Part shown: in pieces, positions 51,712 to 60,877 of the stretch
Layout of the letters: each line of letters opens with the position of its first letter
How positions within the stretch are numbered: position 1 is the stretch's first letter
Assembly (NCBI RefSeq): GCF_024498135.1
Contig: NZ_JANHOH010000001.1
Location: 992,001 to 1,056,000 of the forward strand
From: Mucilaginibacter aquariorum
GTDB taxonomy: Bacteria; Bacteroidota; Bacteroidia; Sphingobacteriales; Sphingobacteriaceae
Reading direction: 5' to 3'
DNA: 64,000 bases
The notes under the pieces: generated by a model
The model's database searches: none
What the model saw: the letters and a program-made list of their open reading frames with translations, nothing else
Told to the model about the DNA's origin: nothing
Translations under genes and position numbers: made by a program

Positions 51712-54700
51712 ATGTCAATCGCGGAAATTGCCGTTAAGCGGCCCCTACTTATTTGTGTAGTATTTACGGTGCTGCTATTGTTCGGCGCGCTTTGCTATTC
51801 GAAGCTGAATTACAAACTGCTGCCTAACATTGCGGCACAGGTCGTTTCGGTAAATACGGTCTATCCCGGCGCATCGGCGGCCGAGGTGGAGACGTCCGTC
51901 ACCAAAAAGCTGGAGGACGCATTCGCTGCAGTTGAGGGCCTTGAAAAAATTACATCAACATCCCAGGAGGGTGTTTCGCAAATCAGCGTACAATTGAAAA
52001 GCGGTACCGATGTTGACCAGGCTGAACGGGATATACAGCGTAAAACGGATCAGGCACAGAATGATCTGCCGGATAACATTGAACGTCCCGTTGTCAACAA
52101 AATAGATCTGGAAGAACTTCCGGTTATACGCGCCGGTGTGACTTCGGTGCTTACACCTAAAGGTTTTTATGATCTTATCGACCGGCAGGTCCGGCCCGTT
52201 TTACAGAACATACCCGGCGTGGGCCTGGTCAATGTGATTGGCGGCGACGAACGGGAAATACAAGTAAATATTGACCGTGAAAAACTTCGTTCCTATGGTC
52301 TGAGTATCACCCAGGTGAGTGACGCTATCAACAGTGCAAACGTGTCCTTTCCAGCAGGCAGCATAGAAACCCGCGTTCAACAGCTATCTATTCAGTTCAA
52401 TGCCAATGTTTCATCACCAGATCAAATTCGTAACCTGGTAGTACGCCAGCAATCGGAGGGTGGTACTATTTATGTTAAAGATATAGCTGAAGTGTTTGAT
52501 GCCACAGCCAAAGAAACCGCGATTAATCATATAAATAGCATCCCATCAATCGGTATTCAGATCGTCAAACAGACGGATGCCAACGCAGTGGCTGTGAGTA
52601 AAAAAGTAAAGGCTGCATTTACCCGGATCGAACAACAGTATACAAGTCAGCAATTGAAATTCAATATATCTACAGATCAGTCCACTTATACACTTCACTC
52701 TGCTAATGCCGTCATGGAAGACCTGGTGCTGGCAATTATCATAGTAGGTGTTGTGATGCTGGCATTTTTGCACAGCTTCCGCAGTTCCATGTTTGTTATG
52801 GTCGCGTTACCCTCATCGATCATTCCCACTTTTATTGCCATGTATTTCATGAGTTTTTCACTCAACCTTTTAACGCTGATGGCGATGTCACTCGTGGTGG
52901 GCATTCTTGTGGACGACTCTATAGTGGTACTTGAAAATATCTACCGCCATCTGGAAAAGGGAGTTGACCGCCGTAAAGCCGCTTTAGATGGCCGTAATGA
53001 GATCGGCTTTACGGCCATGGCCATAACGCTGGTTGACGTGGTGGTTTTTTTACCATTAGCGTTAGCTGGGGGTATCATCGGATCTATTCTGCGCGAGTTC
53101 TCGCTGGTTGTCGTATGCTCAACCTTAATGAGTTTGCTGGTGTCCTTCACCATAACACCTATGCTGGCAAGTCGTTTTGGCAAGATTGAGCAGTTGCCTG
53201 AAGATACGATATGGGGTCGTTTGAATCTTGATTTCGAACGCCTGATCGACAGGCTAAAAACAAGCTACGGCGGGCTTTTGGAAACCGTATTGCACAAAAA
53301 GCGCTGGCTGTTGTCGGGCGTCATTGTTTTGATCATTGGCGCAGTCGCACTTGTTTTCACTGGTTTCGTCGGTGCCTCTTTTATCCCAACAGGCGACCAG
53401 GGCGAATCTATTATCAAACTCGAACTTGAACCGGCAGCTACCATCTATCAAACTAATATGGTTACCCAACAAGTTGAGAAAATGATCCTGGCCAAACCAG
53501 AAGTCGAAAAGGTCTTTTCCAGCATTGGCTTTGTTACCGGTGGTGTTGCAGGAGCAGGAAATAATAGTAATCGTGCTGACCTGACCGTTACCCTGGTAGA
53601 CAAAAATAAGCGAAGCCTGACCGCCGAAGACTTCGGGATAAAAATACAGCAGGAACTAAGTGCCGCTATACCAGGCGTCAAAATAACGGCCTCCCCAACA
53701 TCAATTACCGGAGGCAACTCCCGCGCTCCGATCCAAATCGCGATCAAGGGAGTCAATCTTCGCGATGTACGCCTTGTTGCCGAACAGTATAGGCAGATCG
53801 TTGCGTCGGTTCCCGGCACACAATTCGTTGAATTATCAGTAAAAGATCAAAAACCACAGGTAGAAGTGAATCTGAACCGTGATAAAATGGCTTTACTCGG
53901 CATTAATGCCGGACAGGTAGGCCTGGCACTGCAAAATGCATTCAGCGGTAACGATCACAGCAAGTTCAAACACTCAGGTAATGAATATGACATTTTAATA
54001 AGATTTGACCGTTATGACCGTTCAAAGGTCAATGATGTAAGTAACCTACCGTTCGTTAACAGCGATGGACAGACCTTTATATTGAGTCAGTTTGCCCAGG
54101 TCCGCGAAAGCCTCGGAGAAAGCATCCTGGAACGTATAGACCGCTTGAATTCCATTACTGTTAATTCGAATGTTGCCGGCCGGCCAACCGGTACGATTGC
54201 CACTGAGATCAAAGCGAAAGCATCACGACTTAATGTGCCTGAAGGCATCAGTGTTGATTATCTCGGTGACGTAAAGAATCAGGGAGATGCTTTTGGTAGC
54301 CTTGGTTTAGCGCTGATCATCGCGATTCTCCTGGTTTACTTAGTCATGGTCGCTTTATATGAAAGCCTGATCTACCCTTTTGTTGTGCTATTTTCTATTC
54401 CGATCGCATTAATCGGTGCGTTACTGGCTTTAGCGCTCGCTATGGAGACGCTTAACATTTTTTCCATTATAGGGATGATAATGTTGTTAGGCTTAGTCTC
54501 CAAAAATGCCATACTGATCGTCGATTTTACAAATAAGCTTAAGGAGGAAGGCCGCAATGTCGAAGAGGCATTGATTGAAGCAGGTAAGGAACGTTTACGT
54601 CCTATCTTAATGACTACGCTAGCCATGATACTGGGTATGCTGCCTATCGCTCTGGCGAGCGGTGCCGGGTCAGAAATCAAAAATGGAATGGCCTGGGTGA

Positions 54701-54834
54701 TCATCGGCGGTCTGACCAGCTCTATGGTATTGACCGTGTTTGTCGTTCCTGCCATGTACCTGATTATTGAAAAGCTCAAAAATCGTTTGTGGAATTCATC
54801 TCCGAAATGTCCGTTAGAAAAGCTATCAACGTAA
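51712..54834 (+). CDS. RND efflux permease (HAE1/AcrB type)
   Basis: The 1040-residue pump has the two-fold RND architecture, with 12 helices and two large periplasmic loops. The N-terminus MSIAEIAVKRPLLICVVFTV is typical. The proton-relay aspartates are present in VVGILVDDSIVVLENIYRH (helix 4), and the second half has LGLVSKNAILIVDFTN and LRPILMTTLAMILGMLPIAL. It exports hydrophobic or amphiphilic compounds with TolC and the adaptor. The LytTR two-component system is encoded divergently 4.3 kb upstream of this gene, which might regulate it. Confidence 0.95.
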   Translation: MSIAEIAVKRPLLICVVFTVLLLFGALCYSKLNYKLLPNIAAQVVSVNTVYPGASAAEVETSVTKKLEDAFAAVEGLEKITSTSQEGVSQISVQLKSGTDVDQAERDIQRKTDQAQNDLPDNIERPVVNKIDLEELPVIRAGVTSVLTPKGFYDLIDRQVRPVLQNIPGVGLVNVIGGDEREIQVNIDREKLRSYGLSITQVSDAINSANVSFPAGSIETRVQQLSIQFNANVSSPDQIRNLVVRQQSEGGTIYVKDIAEVFDATAKETAINHINSIPSIGIQIVKQTDANAVAVSKKVKAAFTRIEQQYTSQQLKFNISTDQSTYTLHSANAVMEDLVLAIIIVGVVMLAFLHSFRSSMFVMVALPSSIIPTFIAMYFMSFSLNLLTLMAMSLVVGILVDDSIVVLENIYRHLEKGVDRRKAALDGRNEIGFTAMAITLVDVVVFLPLALAGGIIGSILREFSLVVVCSTLMSLLVSFTITPMLASRFGKIEQLPEDTIWGRLNLDFERLIDRLKTSYGGLLETVLHKKRWLLSGVIVLIIGAVALVFTGFVGASFIPTGDQGESIIKLELEPAATIYQTNMVTQQVEKMILAKPEVEKVFSSIGFVTGGVAGAGNNSNRADLTVTLVDKNKRSLTAEDFGIKIQQELSAAIPGVKITASPTSITGGNSRAPIQIAIKGVNLRDVRLVAEQYRQIVASVPGTQFVELSVKDQKPQVEVNLNRDKMALLGINAGQVGLALQNAFSGNDHSKFKHSGNEYDILIRFDRYDRSKVNDVSNLPFVNSDGQTFILSQFAQVRESLGESILERIDRLNSITVNSNVAGRPTGTIATEIKAKASRLNVPEGISVDYLGDVKNQGDAFGSLGLALIIAILLVYLVMVALYESLIYPFVVLFSIPIALIGALLALALAMETLNIFSIIGMIMLLGLVSKNAILIVDFTNKLKEEGRNVEEALIEAGKERLRPILMTTLAMILGMLPIALASGAGSEIKNGMAWVIIGGLTSSMVLTVFVVPAMYLIIEKLKNRLWNSSPKCPLEKLST

Positions 54835-54931
54835 GTGCCTTGCACCAAGATGAATTGAACAACTATAAATCAGTTAATACAAACAAGTAAAAGGTCCAAG
54901 TTATATGTTAGGCATATTTAAATAGCATTAA

Positions 54932-55281
54932 TTGGCTATAAATAGCCATTTTGTTGACGGGATAAAATCTCAAAACGCCGAAACTCATCGGTATAGCAGT
55001 AGGTTCGGGAAGCGATATAGCGGCAGAAGCTGCGGGAATTGTTTTGGTGAACAACAATCCAAAGGATATTGTCAGTTTGATCCTTTCGGTAAAGCGACCT
55101 ATCGGAAAAGATACCAAATCTGGCTTGGGCTACCGGATACAATGTTATCGCCCTACCCCTGGCCGCTGGTGTAATCTATAATCAGGGTATTGTTTTAAGT
55201 CCTGCTCCCGGGGCGGAGTTGATGACTGTAAGTACGGTTGTGGTGGCCATTAATGCAAGCTTTTTAAAAGTCAAAACTTAA
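54932..55281 (+). pseudogene. P1B-type metal-transporting ATPase, C-terminal remnant
   Basis: Three frames together give the end of a CopB-like heavy-metal ATPase: a decayed GDGxN hinge (VDGI), then GIAVGSGSDIAAEAAGIVLV and NNPKDIVSLILS, then, after a shift, WATGYNVIALPLAAGVIYNQ and GIVLSPAPGAELMTVSTVVV, ending AINASFLKVKT at the TAA 55279-55281. At least two frameshifts occur (near 54970 and 55090-55120). All upstream parts, including the CPx helix and the phosphorylation site, are missing. It is nonfunctional, the leftover of a copper or silver resistance gene. Confidence 0.85.
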
Positions 55282-55400
55282 ACATATTTTGGATCGGATC
55301 ATTTCAATTTTTTATGGGATGGTGATGCGAAAAAAAGGCGCTCCATTAAAGGCGCAAGTCTGCAACCTGCCCAGCCAGCAATATTAGAGCCTTGCCCTAT

Positions 55401-55817
55401 TTATTTGAGGGGTTTGGCCTGTTCATTTGGCTCAAACAACTCAATCAGGTTGCCTGAGGGATCCCGTAACAGAATTTGTCTGCCGCCCTGCCCTGTTACC
55501 AGTTCATTACGAAACTGTGCTTTTTTTGTTTTTAATGTGGCAATAGCCGCTTCCAGGTTTCCTACTTCCAGTATTATCCGGGCCCATCCGCCCGGTGCAG
55601 GAACTGTACCATCAGGCATTGATTGCCCGGCGCCGCCGAAGCCCGGTCTATTCAGGAATAAACGCAGGCTGCCTTTCGACAACCTGGCTAAACCCGGTGC
55701 AACCTGCATATCAACCGTAAATCCGAGCAAATCTTTATAGAACAACACGGCGGCATCTAAATCGCTCACGATATAGCGAACTCCGTAAAACGAGAGATAT
55801 TCATTTTGCTTCTCCAT
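55401..55817 (-). CDS. VOC family (glyoxalase/bleomycin resistance-like) protein
   Basis: The 138-residue protein has the two beta-alpha-beta-beta-beta units of the vicinal-oxygen-chelate superfamily: YGVRYIVSDLDAAVLFYKDL at the start, GTVPAPGGWARIILEVGNLE in the middle, and QILLRDPSGNLIELFEPNEQ at the end, where Glu is a candidate metal ligand. Substrates vary widely. It stands alone between two metal-resistance remnants and appears intact, so it may have arrived or been kept independently. Confidence 0.88.
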   Translation of the reverse strand: MEKQNEYLSFYGVRYIVSDLDAAVLFYKDLLGFTVDMQVAPGLARLSKGSLRLFLNRPGFGGAGQSMPDGTVPAPGGWARIILEVGNLEAAIATLKTKKAQFRNELVTGQGGRQILLRDPSGNLIELFEPNEQAKPLK

Positions 55818-56008
55818 AGATTTTCAACTTTTTTTATACACAAAAGGAATAACAATAATTGTGCAGGAAAAAAAATACACCTGCTAGGGAAGTGTCCTTG
55901 TTTAAATTCATCCAGGGTCAACAAACCGTTTGATCAGCCAGGGACAGGCAATGCGGTCTATTTTCGATTTTTCGCGAGTGATCCATTTCATAAATAATAA
56001 TATTGATA

Positions 56009-56671
56009 TTATTCATCCTCACTGGTATTTTTCATTTTCATCAGCAGGCTGTAAGCGCCTTTGGTCACAAATATTTGATTACGCAATTCGGAACTGTTCG
56101 CCTGTAATTCTACATAGCCGTCTTTGGCTACGCCGGGTTTAACTTCCACGATCTCGAAGGTATTCTTGCCTTTTACTTTAAAAGCATAACTTTTACTTTC
56201 AAAATTTACGATCGCATCTTCAGGCAGCATCAGCGCGTTATTGGCGGTGACCTCAATCTCCGCGTTCATAAAAGTACCCGGTAACAGGTTTTTATCGTAT
56301 TGCTCGAAATGGCAGTGCACCTCCGTCTTACGCTGGTCGGTTAGGTCTTTACCAATCAATACGATGGTGCATTCATATTTTTTGCCGGGGTTACTGTTTG
56401 TATAAGCGATCACTTTCTGCCCCTGGTGCAGCAGGTTGATGTCTTTTTCAAACACATCCAAAGCCAAATGGATATCACGCGGATCAACGATCTCAAACAG
56501 TACGTCGCTTGGGTTTACATACTTGCCGATATTGACATTTACCTTGCTTACGTATCCGTCAATTGGTGAACGTATGGAAGCGCTGCGGGTAATACTCCCA
56601 CCAGTTACTTTGGACGGATTCATGCCGATCAGTCTTAGTTTCTCCGTCAATGAGTTGAGAGGCGGGAACAT
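56009..56671 (-). pseudogene. 5'-truncated CusB-like metal efflux adaptor
   Basis: The 220-codon frame matches only the second half of a CusB/CzcB-type membrane fusion protein: LTEKLRLIGMNPSKVTGGS marks the end of the hairpin, followed by ASIRSPIDGYVSKVNVNIGK (barrel-sandwich), FEIVDPRDIHLALDVFEKDI and VTANNALMLPEDAIVNFES. The signal peptide, the first half of the lipoyl domain and the first hairpin helix are absent; upstream the sequence becomes the intergenic repeat at 56709. Translation could begin at ATG 56671 but the product would not assemble. Likely a remnant of copper or silver efflux genes. Confidence 0.8.
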
Positions 56672-56708
56672 CTTGAAGATCTGACCGTCCTCTCTTTTTG
56701 GCTTTGGC

Positions 56709-56805
56709 CGTTTTTATTATTAACAGGAATAAAAGTAAAACAAGACAGGAGGATACTTTAGGTTTACCGTAAAGCGATGAGCTTGTATAAAACGATCGAA
56801 GGGAA
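56709..56805. repeat. Intergenic repeat, copy 2
   Basis: About 97 bp matching 15641-15742. The inverted repeat is imperfect here (CTTTAGGTTTACCGTAAAG, one C missing from the left arm). It lies directly upstream of the truncated adaptor. Confidence 0.65.
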
Positions 56806-56934
56806 GCAGCGCCACGAAAACAAAACGCTGTTGCCATTTGCATGGGCCTCCAAATAAAAGCCTGCTGGTTGTCGCCGCAGGCCGAGGTTTTAGACTTTTA
56901 TATAAATCTTTGGGGTCACAGAATAAGTGTTTGA

Positions 56935-57045
56935 GACCCAAACGCCGATGTTTTAGCTAATGGTCCTAATGTTCCAATAGGCGCTGCAGCGCCTAAACTT
57001 ATGATCTCTTCAAAATTTAACGGAACCGAATTCGGCAAACTATGA
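56935..57045 (+). pseudogene. Unassigned 3' coding remnant
   Basis: A plus-strand frame of 36 codons ends at TGA 57043-57045 with NVPIGAAAPKLMISSKFNG, and has no start. A strong plus-strand terminator begins 25 bp later, which suggests that this was the end of a real transcript. The family is not recognised. Confidence 0.35.
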
Positions 57046-57069
57046 CAAAAAAGACCATACTTGGGGAAT

Positions 57070-57095
57070 GCCCGGCCCGTACGCCGGGCTTTTTT
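57070..57095 (+). terminator. Rho-independent terminator
   Basis: GCCCGGC at 57070-57076 pairs with GCCGGGC at 57083-57089, followed by a T run on the plus strand. The orientation does not serve the minus-strand DUF3347 gene; it fits the coding remnant ending at 57045. Confidence 0.85.
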
Positions 57096-57102
57096 ATTTC
57101 AT

Positions 57103-57612
57103 TTACTTTCCCGACGGATCAAGCGTTTCTTTCACTTCGCCGCAGGTCAGCATTTGATCGCCATAATATGGGTTTTCAATAGTCGATGATTCACTTAGCC
57201 AATAGCTTTTTTTCATCGGGCAGTATTGCCTGTAAACAATAGCTGTGTTGATTTTAAGGCTCTTCACTAGCTCAAACATGTTGAGCGATAAGCTGGCAAA
57301 GTGTTCCCTTTGGTGCGATATATCTGCACTTTCGGAGATATGTCTTGCGTCAAATTTTAATTTGTCCGCATATTTTGACCAAACGGCCTTTTCTTTAGCG
57401 GTTAATTGTGTTGCCGAAATGGAAGTTAAAGCAGTTATCAAATCTTTAGCTTTGGCATTAACGGTAGTTGCCGTTCCGATCACCAGCGCGTTCTTTACTT
57501 CATAATAGGCATTCAGAATACTGCTTGTATCATTTTTTGTTGCGCTGTAGGCAGTAGCATAGTTTAGGACAAATAAGAGAATAGAGAATAATACAGGTTT
57601 TAAAGTTTTCAT
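57103..57612 (-). CDS. DUF3347 domain-containing exported protein
   Basis: The 169-residue exported protein has a signal peptide (MKTLKPVLFSILLFVLNYAT) and a DUF3347 domain whose diagnostic end is intact: AIVYRQYCPMKKSYWLSES, then IENPYYGDQMLTCGEVKETL. The conserved Cys, Met and Tyr residues fit proposals of copper binding, and the family is often next to CusAB-type genes. Here the adjacent genes are only metal-efflux remnants, so it may be a survivor of that cluster. The preceding AT-rich spacer (57613-57746) may hold its promoter. Confidence 0.85.
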   Translation of the reverse strand: MKTLKPVLFSILLFVLNYATAYSATKNDTSSILNAYYEVKNALVIGTATTVNAKAKDLITALTSISATQLTAKEKAVWSKYADKLKFDARHISESADISHQREHFASLSLNMFELVKSLKINTAIVYRQYCPMKKSYWLSESSTIENPYYGDQMLTCGEVKETLDPSGK

Positions 57613-57746
57613 GATTTTTATATTTGTTTAAGTTCATTGCAATCGCAATATTGTCGATTAGAAAATAATTGTATTAGATACTTTTAAATTTAAAAATGGG
57701 CAGCTCAGATTTATATCGAGTGCTCATCATTCAACTCCGTTAATTA

Positions 57747-60590
57747 CTATTGAGATATAACATGCTCAGGCAGCAGAATCAATTTGATGAGATTATGACC
57801 GTCTAAATATTTTTCAGCAATTTTCTTTACATCATTCGGTGTTACGGCGTTTATTAAAGTGGTGTTAACACCCGGAATAGTTAATTTCTCTTCATTTTGA
57901 ACTTGGCCGGAAATATAGCCAAGCCACCATTCGTTGGTGCGAACTTCAGTTTCGCGCAAGCGGAGCATCTCGGAACGCCATTTATTAATATTGACCTGTT
58001 GCGGCCCGTCAGTGATTAGTTTAGTCACTTCATCCAACGTCGATTGGATTAACTTGTCAACATTTGACGGTGCACAACCGAAATTCACAATCAGGGAGAA
58101 GCGTTCCTGTGGTAACTTGGCAACATTTACAGATGCGCTCGGTGTATATACGCCGCTTTCTTCTTCCCGTAACCTTTCCAGCAAGCGTATGGTAAGTACT
58201 TCCTTCAGGGCGTCCATGGTATACCGGTTCGACTGGCTGTATTTGAATTTACCGGACCAGACCAATAACACAGTTGCTTTATCTTCCGTGCCTTTAAAAA
58301 CCTTTTTTTCGTAATTCCCTTCCGGAATGTTGATGTTCAAATCCTTCGCGGGCGTTACAGAATCCATTGCCGGCAAGCCGCCGATATATTTTAACAGCAA
58401 TGGCTGTATCGCCTTTACATCAAAATTGCCGACAAAAGTAAATGTACTGCCCGAGGCATTTCCAAAGCGTTCTTTATATATGTCATAAGCTCTGTCCAGG
58501 CTTATCTGATCAATTTTTGAGATACTTGGACCGCTTCTCCGGATATTGTGGTTACCTAATACTGCATACACCGTATCCTGAAAAACACTGACCGATGAGT
58601 TAGCACGATTTTCGAGGCTGGCTTTCGACTTGGCGATCAATCCTGCAAATAGGTCTTTGTCCTTTCTTGGTTGGGTATAGTATGCATACAATAACTCCAG
58701 TGCGTTTTCTAATTCAGCGGGAACTGCGGATCCGCTAACGCCTGTCGTGCGTTCTGACATTTGCATCTGTACCCCAAATTGTTTGCCCGTCAAGAAATTA
58801 TTCAACTGGATAGGATTATAATTACCGGCGCCGAAAGATGAAATTATGCCGGCCGCGTTAGATGCTGATTCATAATCGCTATCGCTATACAAGGAGGATC
58901 CACCGGGAGTAGAACTACTGAACAGAATCTGATTGTCTTTGAAATCGGTCGGTTTGAGAATAACTTTGACATGGTTAGCAAATTGAATAGTGGTAAGGTT
59001 CAGTAGACTATCGGTGATCACACTCATGATACGGCCACTCTTTGGTTTAGTTGTAAGTAAAGGTTGTCCAATTACAACGTTTTGGTACTGCGATTGCTTT
59101 TCCTGCTCAACCTGGCTCATCCAGGTCAGCACCTTTTTTTCATCAGGCAGACTGACTTTATCCTTGTCCGGAGCCATTATCAATATATCCCTGTCATTTG
59201 TTTTAATCTGTGCCTTAGCCAGGTTGTTCAGGTCACTTAAATTTATTCCGGGTAACGATTTCTTGAGCAGCGTATATTCAAATTGTATACCCGGAGATGC
59301 GGTTCCTTTCAAGAAATATTGAAGGTATTCATTAACGTAGCTGTCCGAGTTTGTTTTTTTACTTTCCTTGACGCCGGCTTCCATTTTACTCAGGTAACTT
59401 TGCTTAGCCCGGTTGAGTTCCCCTTGCGTAAAACCTAATTTCTTTATCCTGTCCGTTTCCCGCCAGATAGCTTTAAGGCCTTTTTCCAATTGACCCGGGT
59501 TTGCATTTACAAAAACTGAAAACTGGTCAAGCCCGCCTAAAAGTTCACCGATACCCATGCCACCGCTTATAAATGGTGGATTAGCCTGGCGCTGCAAATC
59601 AGTAATACGCTCATTCATCATAAAATTGAATAGTTGCCTGATTGTGGATTGGCGAAAATCACCTGCTGATTTCAGTCCAAGGCCCGGATGCTTAATGATT
59701 ATTTGCAGCACGGTTGATGTCATTTCTTTATCAGTGACCGTTAAAAACTGATTTTTACCGGTAAGCGGAATGCTGTATTGGGTTCTTGATCTTTCGTTTT
59801 TGGGGTTTTTCAGGTCGCTGAATTTTTTCAGGATGCTCTTTTCCATCTCGTTCACATCAATATCGCCCACTACAATTAGCGCCTGCAGATTAGGGCGGTA
59901 CCAGTCCTTGTAGAACGACCTGATGGTTTCGGGCTTAAACCATTTAAGTACCGAGTCCGTCCCGATCGGGAGGCGGGATGCGTACCGCGACTGATTAAGC
60001 ACAACCGGCCAATATTGCCGTTGCATCCTGTCCTGGGCTCCTTTACCCAAACGTTTCTCTTCCAAAATCACCCCTCGTTCTTTATTGATCTCGTCCAGGT
60101 CAAGCGTGGCGTCCTGTGCCCAATCCCGCATAATCTGTATACCTTGAGATAGAATCTCTGGGTCATCAGACGGCAAGGGCAGCTGGTACACTGTTTCGTC
60201 AAACGAAGTATAGGCATTCAGATCAGCGCCAAATCGTACACCTGTTTTTTGAAGGTAGTTAACCAGATCACTTTTTGGAAAGTGCTTCGTTCCATTAAAG
60301 TTCATATGTTCGAGAAAATGCGCAAGGCCTTGCTGTTCATTGCTCTCAAGTATAGACCCGGCTTTATTGGCCAGGTAGAATACTACCCTGTTTTTAGGTT
60401 CTTCATTATGACGGATATAATAAGTAAGGCCGTTGGGTAGTTTACCTGTACGAACTGCAGGATCTAATGGAAGTTCGGCAGCCATACTTTTTTTTGGAAC
60501 CGCCCTTCGGATTTGAGCGATCGTTCTCTGACTTACTATACAAGCCAATAAAGCCATGGTGACCCCTCCGGTCAAAAGTATTTTTTTCAT
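57747..60590 (-). CDS. M16 family zinc metallopeptidase
   Basis: The 947-residue exported peptidase has a signal peptide (MKKILLTGGVTMALLACIVS) and two M16 halves. The inverted zinc motif HxxEH is H91-F-L-E94-H95 in QGLAHFLEHMNFNGTKHFPK, and the second half (from about 530) contains a degenerate peptidase domain with LRLREEESGVYTPSASVN. The family cleaves short peptides in the periplasm or at the surface. It is a single gene with about 290 bp upstream. Confidence 0.93.
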   Translation of the reverse strand: MKKILLTGGVTMALLACIVSQRTIAQIRRAVPKKSMAAELPLDPAVRTGKLPNGLTYYIRHNEEPKNRVVFYLANKAGSILESNEQQGLAHFLEHMNFNGTKHFPKSDLVNYLQKTGVRFGADLNAYTSFDETVYQLPLPSDDPEILSQGIQIMRDWAQDATLDLDEINKERGVILEEKRLGKGAQDRMQRQYWPVVLNQSRYASRLPIGTDSVLKWFKPETIRSFYKDWYRPNLQALIVVGDIDVNEMEKSILKKFSDLKNPKNERSRTQYSIPLTGKNQFLTVTDKEMTSTVLQIIIKHPGLGLKSAGDFRQSTIRQLFNFMMNERITDLQRQANPPFISGGMGIGELLGGLDQFSVFVNANPGQLEKGLKAIWRETDRIKKLGFTQGELNRAKQSYLSKMEAGVKESKKTNSDSYVNEYLQYFLKGTASPGIQFEYTLLKKSLPGINLSDLNNLAKAQIKTNDRDILIMAPDKDKVSLPDEKKVLTWMSQVEQEKQSQYQNVVIGQPLLTTKPKSGRIMSVITDSLLNLTTIQFANHVKVILKPTDFKDNQILFSSSTPGGSSLYSDSDYESASNAAGIISSFGAGNYNPIQLNNFLTGKQFGVQMQMSERTTGVSGSAVPAELENALELLYAYYTQPRKDKDLFAGLIAKSKASLENRANSSVSVFQDTVYAVLGNHNIRRSGPSISKIDQISLDRAYDIYKERFGNASGSTFTFVGNFDVKAIQPLLLKYIGGLPAMDSVTPAKDLNINIPEGNYEKKVFKGTEDKATVLLVWSGKFKYSQSNRYTMDALKEVLTIRLLERLREEESGVYTPSASVNVAKLPQERFSLIVNFGCAPSNVDKLIQSTLDEVTKLITDGPQQVNINKWRSEMLRLRETEVRTNEWWLGYISGQVQNEEKLTIPGVNTTLINAVTPNDVKKIAEKYLDGHNLIKLILLPEHVISQ

Positions 60591-60877
60591 TGAAATGTTT
60601 ATTTAGTTAATTTAACTTTTATCGATTTGCAGGCTTATGTATTACCTTTCTTTATTGATGATTACACCTCCTCTATGTGCCTCACTTGCTAATCCTATTA
60701 TTGGCAGCGATACAGTCATTAAGCAGTAAGTTCATATCTATATACTAAACACTGATTGAAACCGCTGATAAAAGCTTGCCATAAATTCACTGACAACTAT
60801 CGCCAGGAAGGAGTATTCTTCTCGCCAGTGGCAATGTTTCTGCGACCATGTTGGACAGTTCCTTCACATAAATCGGC
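60591..60877. other. Intergenic region, no gene seen
   Basis: About 290 bp between the M16 peptidase start and the alpha/beta hydrolase stop, on the same strand. It presumably carries the M16 promoter. No hairpin or gene was recognised. Confidence 0.35.

Larger units (their letters stand above)
56672..57102. other. Gene-poor spacer with repeat, coding remnant and terminator
   Basis: Holds intergenic repeat copy 2 (56709-56805), a 37-codon open stretch ending at 57045 and a terminator at 57070-57095. No intact gene is present. Confidence 0.5.

Noticed and set aside
51549..51737. 62-codon plus-strand open frame between the adaptor and permease genes
   Set aside because: It overlaps both neighbours and lacks family features; the hydrophobic patch is short and probably chance.
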